A DNA stretch of 64,000 nucleotides. Source: Sphingomonas desiccabilis. Lineage in GTDB: Bacteria; Pseudomonadota; Alphaproteobacteria; Sphingomonadales; Sphingomonadaceae. Position 1 is the first letter of the stretch. Every line of letters starts with the position of its first letter. Below, in pieces: positions 12,292 through 21,536 of the stretch. The stretch lies in the NCBI RefSeq assembly GCF_004135605.1, contig NZ_SDPT01000001.1, positions 868,001-932,000 on the forward strand. The letters run 5' to 3'. A program made the position numbers and the translations under genes. The notes beneath the pieces are model-generated. The model saw nothing but the letters and a program-made list of their open reading frames with translations. It searched no databases and had not been told where the DNA came from.

Positions 12292-12643
12292 CATCCTCTC
12301 CATTCTCTTCGGTTCGAACGCGCCGCCAGCGGGCATGTCGCCACGACCGGACGGGGCCGGCGCGCGACCGGTGTCCCCGCCATTCTCCCGCGCCCGCGCC
12401 CCCGGGCGCAAGACCAAAATGGGACGAAGGGAGCGGATGGAAGGATCAGCGATTCGCGACCGGCCGGCGTGGGGCTGCGATTTTCCGGATCCGGCCGATC
12501 AAGTGGCTCGACCCGCAATTCGAATGCCGCCACCATGGCCGAAACCGGGTCCGGGGCGTGCGCGGCGCCCCGGCAGCCGACCGGCGATGGCCCCGCAGAA
12601 AGGGTCACGCCGCGCATCGCGAACCGAAGGAGAGGGGCAGCAC
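12292..12643. other. 352-base divergent intergenic region (acs / transporter)
   Basis: It lies between the acs start on the minus strand and the transporter start on the plus strand and must hold both promoters. A good ribosome site (GAAGGAGAGG) precedes the transporter ATG. No clear -35/-10 pair, palindromic operator or RNA gene was recognised. Open frames through it look like GC-driven shadows. Confidence 0.5.
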
Positions 12644-14314
12644 ATGGCGACCGCACAGGGGGACATTCCCAAACACCACCCTGCCACCCAGGGCGAGAAG
12701 CTCGTCATCGCGGCGTCCTCGCTGGGCACGGTGTTCGAGTGGTATGATTTCTACCTCTACGGCCTGTTGGCGACGATCATCACCGCCCAGTTCTTCTCCG
12801 GCGTGAACGAGACCACCGGGTTCATCTTTGCCCTGGCCGCGTTTGCGGCGGGCTTTGCGGTGCGGCCGTTCGGGGCGCTGGTGTTCGGGCGGATCGGCGA
12901 CATGGTGGGCCGCAAGAACACCTTTCTCGTCACCATGGGCATCATGGGCCTGTCGACCTTCATCGTCGGCCTGTTGCCGAGCTATGCCACCGCAGGCGTC
13001 GCGGCGCCGATCGCGCTGGTCGTGCTGCGGCTGCTCCAGGGGCTGGCCTTGGGCGGCGAATATGGGGGTGCCGCCACCTATGTCGCGGAGCATGCGCCCA
13101 ACAACAAGCGCGGCCTCTACACCAGCTTCATCCAGACGACGGCGACCTTCGGTCTGTTCGCGGCGCTGCTGATCGTGATCGGGACCCGCTTTGCGGTCGG
13201 CGAGGAAGCGTTTGCGAGCTGGGGATGGCGGGTGCCGTTCCTGATCTCGATCGTGCTCCTCGCGGTGTCGATGTGGATCCGCCTGCAGATGAGCGAGAGC
13301 CCGGTGTTCCAGCGGATGAAGGCCGAGGGCAAGACCTCCAAGGCGCCGCTGACCGAGGCGTTCGGCACCTGGCGCAACCTGAAGGTGGTACTGGTGGCGC
13401 TGCTCGGCGCGGCGATGGGGCAGGGGGTGATCTTCTACACCAGCCAGTTCTACGCGCTGTTCTTCCTGGAAAAGACGCTGCGGGTGGACGGGGCCACGGC
13501 CAACATCCTGGTGGCGGTCGCGCTGCTGATCGCGACGCCGGCGTTCGTCTTCTTCGGCTGGCTGTCCGACAGGATCGGCCGCAAGCCGGTGCTGCTGAGC
13601 GGCTTCCTGCTGTCGGCGCTGCTCTATTATCCACTGTTCCAGGCGATGTCGCATGCCGCCAACCCGGCGCTGTATGAGGCGCAGCGGACGACGCCGGTGT
13701 CGGTGGTGGCGGACCCGAACGAATGCTCGGTCCAGTTCGACCCCGTGGGCAAGAACAAGTTCGACAGCAGCTCGTGCGACATCGCCAAGGCCTATCTGGC
13801 CAAGGCAGGCATCTCCTACAGCAACGTCGTCGCGCCGGCGGGAACGATCGCCAGCATCCATGTCGGCGGGCAGGTGCTGCCGGCGGTGGACCCGGCGGCG
13901 GTGACCGGCCCCGCCCGTGCCGATGCGATCAAGGCCTATGGCGCGAGGGTGCAGCAGGCGCTCACTGCCGCCGGCTACCCGGCTGGGGCGGCCGATCCGG
14001 CGCGGATCGACAAGCCGATGGTGGTCGGCATCCTGATCGTCCTCGTGCTGCTGGTGACCATGGCCTATGGCCCGATCGCGGCGCTGCTGGTCGAGCTGTT
14101 CCCGACCCGGATCCGCTACACCGCCATGTCGCTGCCCTATCACATCGGCAACGGCTGGTTCGGCGGCTTCCTGCCGACCACGGCGTTCGCGATGGTGGCT
14201 GCCACCGGCAACATCTACTACGGCCTGTGGTATCCGATCGTGATCGCCGCCGTGACGCTGGTGGTCGCGCTGCTCTTCCTGCCCGAGACCTTCCGCCGCG
14301 ACATCGACTCCTGA
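12644..14314 (+). CDS. MHS-family MFS transporter with a Cys-containing insert
   Basis: 556 residues with 12 predicted membrane helices. The N-terminal FEWYDFYLYG signature and the loop motif GRIGDMVGRKN place it in the metabolite:H+ symporter group (alpha-ketoglutarate, proline or acetate-type substrates). Standard members are about 430-450 residues. Here a soluble stretch of about 120 residues (roughly 335-460) lies between two late helices. It contains Cys361 and Cys378, well placed for a disulphide if the loop is periplasmic. Start is fixed by GAAGGAGAGG. Divergent from acs. Substrate unknown; acetate or another short organic acid is an inference. Confidence 0.88.
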   Translation: MATAQGDIPKHHPATQGEKLVIAASSLGTVFEWYDFYLYGLLATIITAQFFSGVNETTGFIFALAAFAAGFAVRPFGALVFGRIGDMVGRKNTFLVTMGIMGLSTFIVGLLPSYATAGVAAPIALVVLRLLQGLALGGEYGGAATYVAEHAPNNKRGLYTSFIQTTATFGLFAALLIVIGTRFAVGEEAFASWGWRVPFLISIVLLAVSMWIRLQMSESPVFQRMKAEGKTSKAPLTEAFGTWRNLKVVLVALLGAAMGQGVIFYTSQFYALFFLEKTLRVDGATANILVAVALLIATPAFVFFGWLSDRIGRKPVLLSGFLLSALLYYPLFQAMSHAANPALYEAQRTTPVSVVADPNECSVQFDPVGKNKFDSSSCDIAKAYLAKAGISYSNVVAPAGTIASIHVGGQVLPAVDPAAVTGPARADAIKAYGARVQQALTAAGYPAGAADPARIDKPMVVGILIVLVLLVTMAYGPIAALLVELFPTRIRYTAMSLPYHIGNGWFGGFLPTTAFAMVAATGNIYYGLWYPIVIAAVTLVVALLFLPETFRRDIDS

Positions 14315-14335
14315 TCCGCGGCAGGAGGCGGGATC

Positions 14336-14360
14336 GGGCGGTCGCGAGGGCCGCCCCTTC
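14336..14360 (+). terminator. probable terminator after the transporter gene
   Basis: GGGCGGTC (14336-14343) pairs with GGCCGCCC (14349-14356) across a five-base loop. It is followed by a pyrimidine-rich CTTCTTCCTTCC tract. It is 22 bases past the transporter stop and before the two-component genes. Confidence 0.5.
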
Positions 14361-14449
14361 TTCCTTCCTGGCACGGCGCGTTGACCAACGCCCGGCCGCT
14401 GCCTACCTCCGAACCCCATGAACCGCCCCGTTCCGGATCGACGAACCGC

Positions 14450-15160
14450 ATGAGCGCCCCTTCCATCGTGCTCGTCGAGGACGACGCCGCACTCCGCACG
14501 CTGACCGCCCGCGCCCTCCAGGAGAACGGGTATCTCGTCCGCACCGCATCCGCGGCGCAGGAGATGTGGGAGGCGCTGGACGCGCATCCTGCCGACCTGG
14601 TGCTGCTGGACATCATGCTTCCGGGCCCCAGCGGGATCGAGCTCTGCCGGCAGCTGCGCGAGCGCAGCAACGTCGCGATCATCTTCATCAGCGCCAAGGG
14701 CAACGAGTCCGACCGGGTGGCCGGCCTGGAGCTCGGCGCCGACGACTATCTGCCCAAGCCGTTCAGCACCCGCGAACTGCTGGCGCGCGTCCGCGCGGTG
14801 CTGCGGCGCGGCGGCCGCGAGGTACCCCCAGGCGCGCGGGAGGAGGGGCTTCGCCGCTTCGACGGGTGGACGATCGACCTGCGGCGTCGCGAGACCCGCT
14901 CCCCCACCGGCGCGGTCGTCGACCTGACCGGCGCGGAGTTCGACCTGCTGGCCGTGCTGCTCGACCATGCCCAGCGCGTGATCGCGCGCGAGCGGCTGAT
15001 CGAGCTGTCCCGCACCCGCCTGGGCGACAGTTCGGACCGCAGCATCGACGTGCTGGTCAGCCGTCTGCGCCGCAAGCTCTCGGGCGCCGGCGGCAGCGCG
15101 CCGATCATCACGGTGCGCGGCGTAGGCTACATGCTCAACGTGCCGGTGGAGCGCGCTTGA
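14450..15160 (+). CDS. OmpR/PhoB-family response regulator
   Basis: 236 residues. Receiver domain 1-120 has the acidic pocket (VEDD), phospho-acceptor Asp54 in LLDIMLPGPSG and Lys103 in LPKPF. A winged-helix DNA-binding domain covers about 135-230, with RSIDVLVSRLRRKL and RGVGYML. The ATG at MSAPSIVLVEDD is chosen because the residues before it in frame are not conserved-looking. The adjacent kinase gene overlaps its stop, so the two form a pair. The signal sensed is unknown. Confidence 0.93.
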   Translation: MSAPSIVLVEDDAALRTLTARALQENGYLVRTASAAQEMWEALDAHPADLVLLDIMLPGPSGIELCRQLRERSNVAIIFISAKGNESDRVAGLELGADDYLPKPFSTRELLARVRAVLRRGGREVPPGAREEGLRRFDGWTIDLRRRETRSPTGAVVDLTGAEFDLLAVLLDHAQRVIARERLIELSRTRLGDSSDRSIDVLVSRLRRKLSGAGGSAPIITVRGVGYMLNVPVERA

Positions 15161-16500
15161 CCGGATTCGCGCGCTTCGTGCACCCGTCCTTCGGGCTGCT
15201 CGGCCGCATCGTTGCGATCCTGCTGCTCACCACCGCGCTCGAGTTCGGCGTCAGCACGCTGCTGTACGAGCGCGCGAGCCAGTTTTCGGTCCGTGACGAC
15301 GAGGCACGGCGGCTGGCCGAGCACCTCGTGATCGCACGCCGGCTGATCGCCGAGAGTCCGCCCCCGCGCCGCGAGGCGATGGCGGCCGAACTCACCACCG
15401 ACCGCTACGAGCTGCGCTGGAGTCCGGAGCTGCCGGCCCCCGCACGCATCTCCCCGTCGCTGGACGGGATGCGCGAGCAGGTCCTGGATTGGGAGCCGTC
15501 GCTGGCGACCTCGGACCTGCGGTTGCGGCTGACCTCGCCCGGGCGCAGTTCGGTCGTCACCGGGGGATTGCGCCTGCCGGACGGCAGCTGGCTGCATTTC
15601 CGCACCCTCGAATCACTGCGCACGCTCAACCTCGCGTGGGAGCGGGTGCTGCTGGCGCTGATCCCGGCGATCGCGCTGATCGTGATCGGCGGCCTGCTGG
15701 TGCGGCGCACGCTGCTGCCGATGCGCCAGCTGGCGACCGCCGCCGACCGGGTGGGCCGCAGCGGTCCCGAAGGGGCGCCGATCCGCGTGTCCGAGGCGGG
15801 GCCCGGGGAGGTGCGCCGCGTGGTGGCGGCCTTCAACCGCATGCAGGCGCGCATCCACCGGCTGATCGACGATCGCACCCGCGCGCTGGCGGCGGTGGGC
15901 CACGACCTGCGCACGCCGCTGGCCCGGTTGCGGCTGCGTGCCGAGCGGGTGGCGGACGACGAGCTTCGCGAGACGCTCGATTCGGACCTTGCGGAGATGG
16001 AGGCGATGATCGCCTCGCTGCTCGCGTTTCTGGGAGGGGAGGGCGAGCCCGAGCAGCCCGTGCTGATCGACCTGGCGGTGCTGAGCGCGACGGTGGCGGA
16101 CGAGGCGGCCGACCTCGGCCAGAACGTGACCTATGATGGGCCGGACCATTTCGAGTGCCGGCTGCGTCCGTCGGGGATGAAGCGCGCGCTGGTGAACCTG
16201 GTCGAGAATGCGGTGCATCACGCGGATACCGTCTGCATCCGCCTGGCGGTGCAGGACGAGGCGGTGGTGCTGTCGGTCGAGGACGACGGGCCGGGTATTC
16301 CGGAGGACTCGCTGCCGCTGGTGCTGGAGCCGTTCGTCCGCCTGGACACCGCCCGCAAGCGCGACACGATCGGCTTCGGCCTGGGGCTGTCGATCGTCGT
16401 GCGGGCGGTGGAGGCAGAGGGCGGGCAGTTCCACCTGTCGAACCGCCCAGCCGGCGGGCTGTGCGCGGAAATCCGCCTGCCGCTACCGGGCGCTGCCTGA
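15157..16500 (+). CDS. EnvZ-type sensor histidine kinase
   Basis: 447 residues. The start is a TTG that overlaps the regulator stop (TTGA). Membrane helices lie at about 12-33 and 162-182 and flank a periplasmic domain of about 130 residues. A HAMP segment follows. The dimerisation helix has phospho-acceptor His249 in VGHDLRTPLARL. The HATPase domain has LVNLVENAVHHAD, DDGPGIPED and GFGLGLSIVVRAVEAEGG. All catalytic residues are present, unlike the kinase-like protein at 3479-4843. Partner is the upstream OmpR-type regulator. Confidence 0.94.
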   Translation: MTGFARFVHPSFGLLGRIVAILLLTTALEFGVSTLLYERASQFSVRDDEARRLAEHLVIARRLIAESPPPRREAMAAELTTDRYELRWSPELPAPARISPSLDGMREQVLDWEPSLATSDLRLRLTSPGRSSVVTGGLRLPDGSWLHFRTLESLRTLNLAWERVLLALIPAIALIVIGGLLVRRTLLPMRQLATAADRVGRSGPEGAPIRVSEAGPGEVRRVVAAFNRMQARIHRLIDDRTRALAAVGHDLRTPLARLRLRAERVADDELRETLDSDLAEMEAMIASLLAFLGGEGEPEQPVLIDLAVLSATVADEAADLGQNVTYDGPDHFECRLRPSGMKRALVNLVENAVHHADTVCIRLAVQDEAVVLSVEDDGPGIPEDSLPLVLEPFVRLDTARKRDTIGFGLGLSIVVRAVEAEGGQFHLSNRPAGGLCAEIRLPLPGAA

Positions 16501-16512
16501 CGGACCGGCCGG

Positions 16513-17082
16513 TCAGCCGAGCGTGCGGCGGACCAGCACCAGCGTCGGATCGTCCTCCAGCGGATGGGCGGTGAAGCCCATTTCCTGCTCCAGCTCGATG
16601 GCGGCACGATTCTCGCGCGCCTCGATCGATTCCAGCGTCCGGATGCCGCGCGCTTCGGCATAGGCGGCGATGTGCTCGAGCAGCGTCCAGCTGATCCCGC
16701 GGCGCTTGTGGTCGGTGCGGATCGAGATCGCGACCTCGCCCCGCTCCAGCTGCGGATCGGCCGCGAGCATGCCGGTGGCGAGGATGCGGCCCTGGTCGTC
16801 GAGCGCCAGGAAGTTCTCGGTGCGGTCATGGTCGACCGCGGTCATCGCGACGAGCCGGTCGTGGCCCACCTTGTCGAGCGCGATCAGGAAGCGGAAGCGG
16901 ATGTCGTCTTCGGAAACATGGCGGAAGAATTCGGCAAGCCGCTCCTCGTCGCCGGGACGAGCCGGACGGACGTGGAAGGTGAAGCCGCTCCGCGTCGTCA
17001 GCGATCCCGTCCATCGATCGGCGTTCGCCACCGGCTGCCCGGTGCCGACCCGCGCCATGTCTTCGCTGTTGTGATCGCTCAT
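16513..17082 (-). CDS. GNAT-family N-acetyltransferase
   Basis: 189 residues. The GNAT core occupies about 35-185. Beta4 (GEVAISIRTDHKRRGI) is followed by the pyrophosphate-binding loop DHKRRGISWTLLEH, which fits the Q/RxxGxG/A motif loosely. The late ENRAAIELEQEMGF helix is the usual GNAT signature. The N-terminal GFTFHVRPARPGDEERL is like that of the acetyltransferase domain found in Pat-type protein acetylases. Substrate unknown. It converges with the sensor kinase gene. Confidence 0.85.
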   Translation of the reverse strand: MSDHNSEDMARVGTGQPVANADRWTGSLTTRSGFTFHVRPARPGDEERLAEFFRHVSEDDIRFRFLIALDKVGHDRLVAMTAVDHDRTENFLALDDQGRILATGMLAADPQLERGEVAISIRTDHKRRGISWTLLEHIAAYAEARGIRTLESIEARENRAAIELEQEMGFTAHPLEDDPTLVLVRRTLG

Positions 17083-17274
17083 TCTGGCCTCTCCCTCGTT
17101 GCGGCGCGCCTTGCCGGGGCGTGTGCGCCAGCATGCCCCAAGCCCTGGTCCATGCCGACAAGCCCAGGCTAGGGGATGCGGCGACCCGCGGCCAGCCCGC
17201 GATGGACGGCTTTGCCGCGGCTGCCCTTGTCCTGGCGCAAGGAACGCCGCAGCCGAAGCGGCGGCGCCCCGCCA

Positions 17275-18102
17275 TCAGAGATAGGGCGGCTTGGTGTATC
17301 CGGCCGGGCTGAGCGTGAAGATCTCGCAGCCGTCCTCGGTGATGCCGATCGAATGCTCGAACTGCGCGGAGAGCGAGCGGTCGCGGGTCACCGCCGTCCA
17401 GCCGTCGTCCAGCACCTTCACGTCCGGCTTGCCGATGTTGATCATCGGCTCGATCGTCAGGATCATGCCCGGCTTGAGCTCCGGCCCGGTGCCTGGACGC
17501 CCGGCATGCACCACCTCCGGCGCGTCGTGGAACAGCCGGCCCACGCCATGTCCGCAGAAGTCCCGCACCACGCCATAGCGATGGGCCTCGGCATGCTGCT
17601 GGATCGCATGGGCGACATCGCCCAGCCGGTTGCCGGGCCGCGCCTGCTCGATGCCCAGCATCAGGCAGTCGTAGGTCACCTCGACCAGCTTGCGCGCCTT
17701 GATCGGCACGTTGCCGACCAGATAGGTGCGGCTGGTGTCGCCGTGCCAGCCGTCGAGCAGCGGCGTCACGTCGATGTTGGCGATGTCCCCATCCTTGAAC
17801 ACGCGGTCGGACGGGATGCCGTGGCACACGACATGGTTGATCGAGATGCAGGTCGAATGGGTGTAGCCGCGATAGCCCAGCGTCGCCGGCACCGCGCCCG
17901 CATCGTCGATCATGCGGAAGATCATCGCGTCGATCTCGGCGGTGGAAACGCCCGGGACCACGTGCGGCGTCACCGCGTCGAGCACTTCGGCCGCCAGGCG
18001 CCCCGCCTTGCGCATGCCCTCGAACGCTTCGGGGCCATGCAGCTTGATGGCGCCAGTGCGCGCCAGGGGAGTGTCGGCGGTGACGGTTACATATTCGGTC
18101 AT
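17275..18102 (-). CDS. map: type I methionine aminopeptidase
   Basis: 275 residues. Removes the initiator Met from nascent proteins. Metal ligands of the pita-bread fold are visible in order: NIDVTPLLDGWHGDTSRT (two Asp), GHGVGRLFH (His), TIEPM (Glu) and the final SIGITEDGCEI (Glu). VVCHGIPS contains the conserved substrate-side His. No N-terminal zinc-finger extension, as expected for the short bacterial type. It is divergent from the CinA-domain gene. Confidence 0.97.
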   Translation of the reverse strand: MTEYVTVTADTPLARTGAIKLHGPEAFEGMRKAGRLAAEVLDAVTPHVVPGVSTAEIDAMIFRMIDDAGAVPATLGYRGYTHSTCISINHVVCHGIPSDRVFKDGDIANIDVTPLLDGWHGDTSRTYLVGNVPIKARKLVEVTYDCLMLGIEQARPGNRLGDVAHAIQQHAEAHRYGVVRDFCGHGVGRLFHDAPEVVHAGRPGTGPELKPGMILTIEPMINIGKPDVKVLDDGWTAVTRDRSLSAQFEHSIGITEDGCEIFTLSPAGYTKPPYL

Positions 18103-18166
18103 GCCCCGCGATATAACCGCTCGGGTGCCGCTTTGCGAGGGCGGGGACGGGCGCTATGCAGGGCAC

Positions 18167-18922
18167 ATGACCGTGCGCACCTGGACCGCCGCCCTGCTCG
18201 TCATCGGGGACGAGATTCTTTCCGGACGGACGCAGGACCGCAACGTGGCCCAGCTCGCGTCCTGGCTGAACGTCCAGGGCATCCGCCTCGCCGAGGTGCG
18301 GATCGTGCCCGACCGGCAGGCGGCGATCGTGGAGGCGCTCGATGCGCTGAGGACGCGCAACGACTATTGCTTCACCACCGGCGGCATCGGGCCGACGCAT
18401 GACGACATCACGGTGGACGCGGTGGCGGCGGCGCTGGGCGTCCCCGTGGTCGTCCATCCCGAGGCGCAGGCTATGCTGGAGGCGCATTATGCCGGGCGCG
18501 GGGGGGTCAACGAAGCGCGGCTGCGCATGGCGCGGGTGCCGGAGGGGGCGACCCTGATCGCCAACAGCCAGTCGGGCGCGCCGGGTATCCGCGTCGGCAA
18601 CCTCTTCATCCTGGCCGGGGTGCCGCATATCGCCGCGGCGATGCTCGACGCGCTGACCGGTACGCTGGAAGGTGGGCTGCCGGTGCTTTCCGCGACGCTC
18701 GGCTGCTGGGTGGGGGAGAGCGAGGTCGCCGAACTGTTGCGCGAGGCGGAGCGTAGCCACGCTGGCGTCTCGATCGGGAGCTACCCCTTTTTCCGCGAAG
18801 GCAGGGTGGGCGCCAATTTCGTGGTCCGCGCCACCGAGCAGCCGTTGCTGGACGCCTGCGTCGAAGACCTAGCGGCGCGGCTGGTCGCCGCCGGCTACGC
18901 GGTGGTGACGGGCGGCATCTGA
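18167..18922 (+). CDS. CinA N-terminal (MoCF-type) domain protein
   Basis: 251 residues made only of the molybdopterin-binding-like COG1058 domain and its C-terminal extension. GDEILSGRTQDRN and TTGGIGPTHDDIT are the diagnostic motifs. The PncC-type NMN deamidase domain of full-length CinA is absent. In relatives the COG1058 domain can act as an ADP-ribose/NAD-related pyrophosphatase, so a role in pyridine nucleotide repair is possible but not shown. Starts 64 bases from the divergent map gene. Confidence 0.88.
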   Translation: MTVRTWTAALLVIGDEILSGRTQDRNVAQLASWLNVQGIRLAEVRIVPDRQAAIVEALDALRTRNDYCFTTGGIGPTHDDITVDAVAAALGVPVVVHPEAQAMLEAHYAGRGGVNEARLRMARVPEGATLIANSQSGAPGIRVGNLFILAGVPHIAAAMLDALTGTLEGGLPVLSATLGCWVGESEVAELLREAERSHAGVSIGSYPFFREGRVGANFVVRATEQPLLDACVEDLAARLVAAGYAVVTGGI

Positions 18923-18925
18923 AGG

Positions 18926-18959
18926 CGGAGCGCGGCGTCCGGACGGGCGCCGCGCTCCG
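18926..18959. terminator. bidirectional hairpin between convergent genes
   Basis: A perfect 12-base stem (18926-18937 with 18948-18959) around a 10-base loop sits in the 43-base gap between the converging CinA-domain gene and the TonB_C-like gene. No long T-run follows, so it may also simply block readthrough or protect 3' ends. Confidence 0.55.
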
Positions 18960-18965
18960 CTCCCC

Positions 18966-20924
18966 TCAGAACCCGGAAAGCTGGAACGTGATGGAGGCTT
19001 GCTCGGCGGTGCAGGCCAGGCCGCCGCTCGGCCGGTAGCTGCTCTCGTACCGCGCGCCCCGGAATACCCCGGCTGCCGCTTCGTTGAAGACGAAGGGCGG
19101 GTAGGCGGCGATGACCCGCGGTGCGATGGTGCGTCCGTCGGCGGCGATGTCGAACTCGGTCATTCCCCAGCCCTCGAAGCCCATCCGCTGAGCTTCCATC
19201 GGATAGTCGCTGCTCGACACGCCCGAGCGGCGCATCGCCGGCTTCAAGCCGATCAGCGCGCACTGACCCTCGTCCAAGCCGGTCCGGTCGAACCTGGCGC
19301 GGGCCGCGACCAGATCGCCCTTGTCCGCCAGGATCGTCGCCTGTTGCAGCAGGGCGTTGACCTTGAGCGGGTGCTGCGCCGGAAGCGAAGACGCTTCGGT
19401 GACGCTCTCCAGCAGCGCCATCGCATCGGCCGGGCGCGACTGGCGGTAGCCGGGAACCGCGACCAGCAGCCGCAGTGTCGCCGCACTCAGTGGGTCGGAC
19501 GCAACGGCCGGAACAGACAGAAGCGTCCGGAGCCCCGTTCGGTCGCGCTTGCCCCAATCGCGATCCGCATAGGTCCGCTTGACGGTGAGATAGGTACTGG
19601 CCGCGACCGGCGCCTGCGCTGCAGCCGCAGACCGCATCGCTTCGTCGAGCGCATCGGTCCGTTCCTTGTCCGCGGCGGCGCGGTTGTCGCCAAGCGCCGC
19701 CAGCGCCTGGATCAGCGCCAAGCGGTCGCCGGAGGCGCGTGCCTGCTCTACGGCCGGACGGATCAGCGCGATGGCAGCGGCGTCGGGCATGCCGGACCAG
19801 GCCGGCTCGCGCTTCCCCGCCCCGGCGAGCCAGGCGTGGAACTGCTCTGCCAGCGGGGCGGTCAGGTCCGGACGCTCGCCCACGCGGGTGCAGCGAAGCT
19901 CGACACGGGTGGCAAAGCGGAACAGCGGCGGCACCGCCTTGGCATCCTCCGGCTTCCACGACCATTCCGACACCGCCTGTGCAAAGGCGATCGCGACGTT
20001 CCGGCCGCCCGTGGTGTAGATCGGCAGCACGCCAGAGATGGCGCCATCCTCGCCCAGCGAGAACTCGACGATCGCGAAATCCTCGGGCTTCAGCCCGGTG
20101 GCGCCCCCGCACAGCGGCGGCTGCATGCTGGCGGCGCGGCTGAACGGCGTGTCGCGCATGCGCCCGGCGCCGGTGTAGGCCAGATAGCGGCGAGCGCCTT
20201 CCTTGTCGCCGTTCAGCATGGCGGCGATCGCTAGGTCGGACCGGGTGACGATGTCGCTGATGTCGACCCGGTTGGTGAGCCCGCCCTGGTTCTTCAGGCC
20301 TTCCTTCAGCTCCGCATAGGCTTCCTTCAACTGCCCCTGGTTGAGCAGCGTGCGGCCATAGATCGTCTGAACGGCGGCCTTGCTGTCCTTCGACATGGTG
20401 GGGTCGGCGAACACGATGCTGCGCGCCTCGGCAGCGTAGCGCACGGCCGCGCCATCGCCGTCGAAGGACAGGGTCTGCCCCAGCTGCATCAGCGGCTTGA
20501 TGCGGTCGGCCCCTTGGGAGCGTTGCAAGGCCTCGCGATAGGCCGTGGCCGCCCCGGCATAGTCGAAGCGCCGCATCAGCACGCCGCCGAGCGCCATCTG
20601 ACCGTCGCGCACGTCCTTGGTGAACTCCACACCCTGAGCCGTCAGGACGGGCAGGCCGCGGCGGAGCGCCGCTTCGCCCTCTTCCACCCGGCCGAGGGAG
20701 ATCAGGCACGCGCCCTTGCGCACGTCGATCGCACCGGTGAGCAGCGCGTTCTTCCTGCCTTGTGGTCGCGCCTCGATCGATGCGTAGTCACGGACCGCAT
20801 CTTCGCACTTGCCGTTGGCAGCCGACTCGTTCGCGCGATCGAACAACTGCTGCAGGTTGGTCGCAGGTGCAGGTGCCGCAGCGGCTTGACCTGCCGCAAG
20901 TACGTGCAGAATAGTTGCGAGCAT
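18966..20924 (-). CDS. exported helical-repeat protein with TonB_C-like domains
   Basis: 652 residues. The start ATG gives a signal peptide (MLATILHVLAAGQAAAAP). The next ~230 residues look like TPR helices (e.g. GRVEEGEAALRRGLPVL). A first TonB_C-like unit lies at about 270-345 (AIVEFSLGEDGAISGVLPIY). A second helical stretch follows. A final TonB_C-like unit occupies the last ~90 residues (GWGMTEFDIAADGRTIAP). It has no membrane anchor, so it is probably periplasmic. Related in style to the protein at 8557-9651. Function unknown. Only 30 bases separate it from a divergent thioredoxin-like gene. Confidence 0.75.
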   Translation of the reverse strand: MLATILHVLAAGQAAAAPAPATNLQQLFDRANESAANGKCEDAVRDYASIEARPQGRKNALLTGAIDVRKGACLISLGRVEEGEAALRRGLPVLTAQGVEFTKDVRDGQMALGGVLMRRFDYAGAATAYREALQRSQGADRIKPLMQLGQTLSFDGDGAAVRYAAEARSIVFADPTMSKDSKAAVQTIYGRTLLNQGQLKEAYAELKEGLKNQGGLTNRVDISDIVTRSDLAIAAMLNGDKEGARRYLAYTGAGRMRDTPFSRAASMQPPLCGGATGLKPEDFAIVEFSLGEDGAISGVLPIYTTGGRNVAIAFAQAVSEWSWKPEDAKAVPPLFRFATRVELRCTRVGERPDLTAPLAEQFHAWLAGAGKREPAWSGMPDAAAIALIRPAVEQARASGDRLALIQALAALGDNRAAADKERTDALDEAMRSAAAAQAPVAASTYLTVKRTYADRDWGKRDRTGLRTLLSVPAVASDPLSAATLRLLVAVPGYRQSRPADAMALLESVTEASSLPAQHPLKVNALLQQATILADKGDLVAARARFDRTGLDEGQCALIGLKPAMRRSGVSSSDYPMEAQRMGFEGWGMTEFDIAADGRTIAPRVIAAYPPFVFNEAAAGVFRGARYESSYRPSGGLACTAEQASITFQLSGF

Positions 20925-20954
20925 TGGTGTTTTTCCCCCCGCCATCACGAAAGC

Positions 20955-21419
20955 ATGAGACGAAGCATCGTGTCGACCGCATTTTTCTTTACGCGTCGGC
21001 TTCATGCTGTTCTCGCGGGCGTGGTCCTGTTGTCGGCCACCTCGGCAGCGGGCGAGCCGCCCGCATATCCGACGCGAACCGTGCTGCTGTTCGTGGCCGG
21101 CTGGTGCGCGCCGTGCCGTGCGGAACTGCAGCAGTTGCCGCAGATCACCGCCGCCGCGCGCCCGTATCGAGTGCTGGTCGTGCCGGTCGACAGCGGCAGG
21201 CGGGTCGAACAGATGCTGGCGGGGGTTCCCGCCGTCCAGCGCTGGCGGCCGCAAGGGGAAGGGTGGACGCGCGTGCAAGCGGACCTTCTCTCCGCAACCG
21301 CAGGGCTTCCCTACAGTGTCGCGCTCGGTGCCGACGGCCGGCCCTGCGCGAGCAGCCGGCGCGGTCTGGATCCCGCGCGGGCGGCGGACCTGGTCTCCCG
21401 CTGCGAGGCGAGCCTCTGA
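20955..21419 (+). CDS. exported thioredoxin-like protein
   Basis: 154 residues. A signal or anchor helix (about 14-32, HAVLAGVVLLSATSAAG) is followed by a thioredoxin fold with the redox motif WCAPC in LLFVAGWCAPCRAELQQLP. The later GLPYSVALGADGRPC holds the cis-Pro neighbourhood. Likely a periplasmic TlpA/DsbE-like thiol-disulphide protein. It starts 30 bases from the divergent TonB_C-like gene, which has several cysteines and could be its client. That link is inference from position only. Confidence 0.82.
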   Translation: MRRSIVSTAFFFTRRLHAVLAGVVLLSATSAAGEPPAYPTRTVLLFVAGWCAPCRAELQQLPQITAAARPYRVLVVPVDSGRRVEQMLAGVPAVQRWRPQGEGWTRVQADLLSATAGLPYSVALGADGRPCASSRRGLDPARAADLVSRCEASL

Positions 21420-21536
21420 CCGGTCGGGCAGGCTGTTCCACGGACGCGCCAGCGACGAAGAAAGTCTCGCAAAGTACCGACTCGACACGCGTCCTGTCCC
21501 TTGGCAAGTTGCGCGCAGAAAAGAAGGAGATAGGGG

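Noticed and set aside
14566..15156. N-terminal extension of the sensor kinase in the same frame
   Set aside because: That stretch overlaps the response regulator in another frame; TTG at 15157 fits operon overlap and the first membrane helix.
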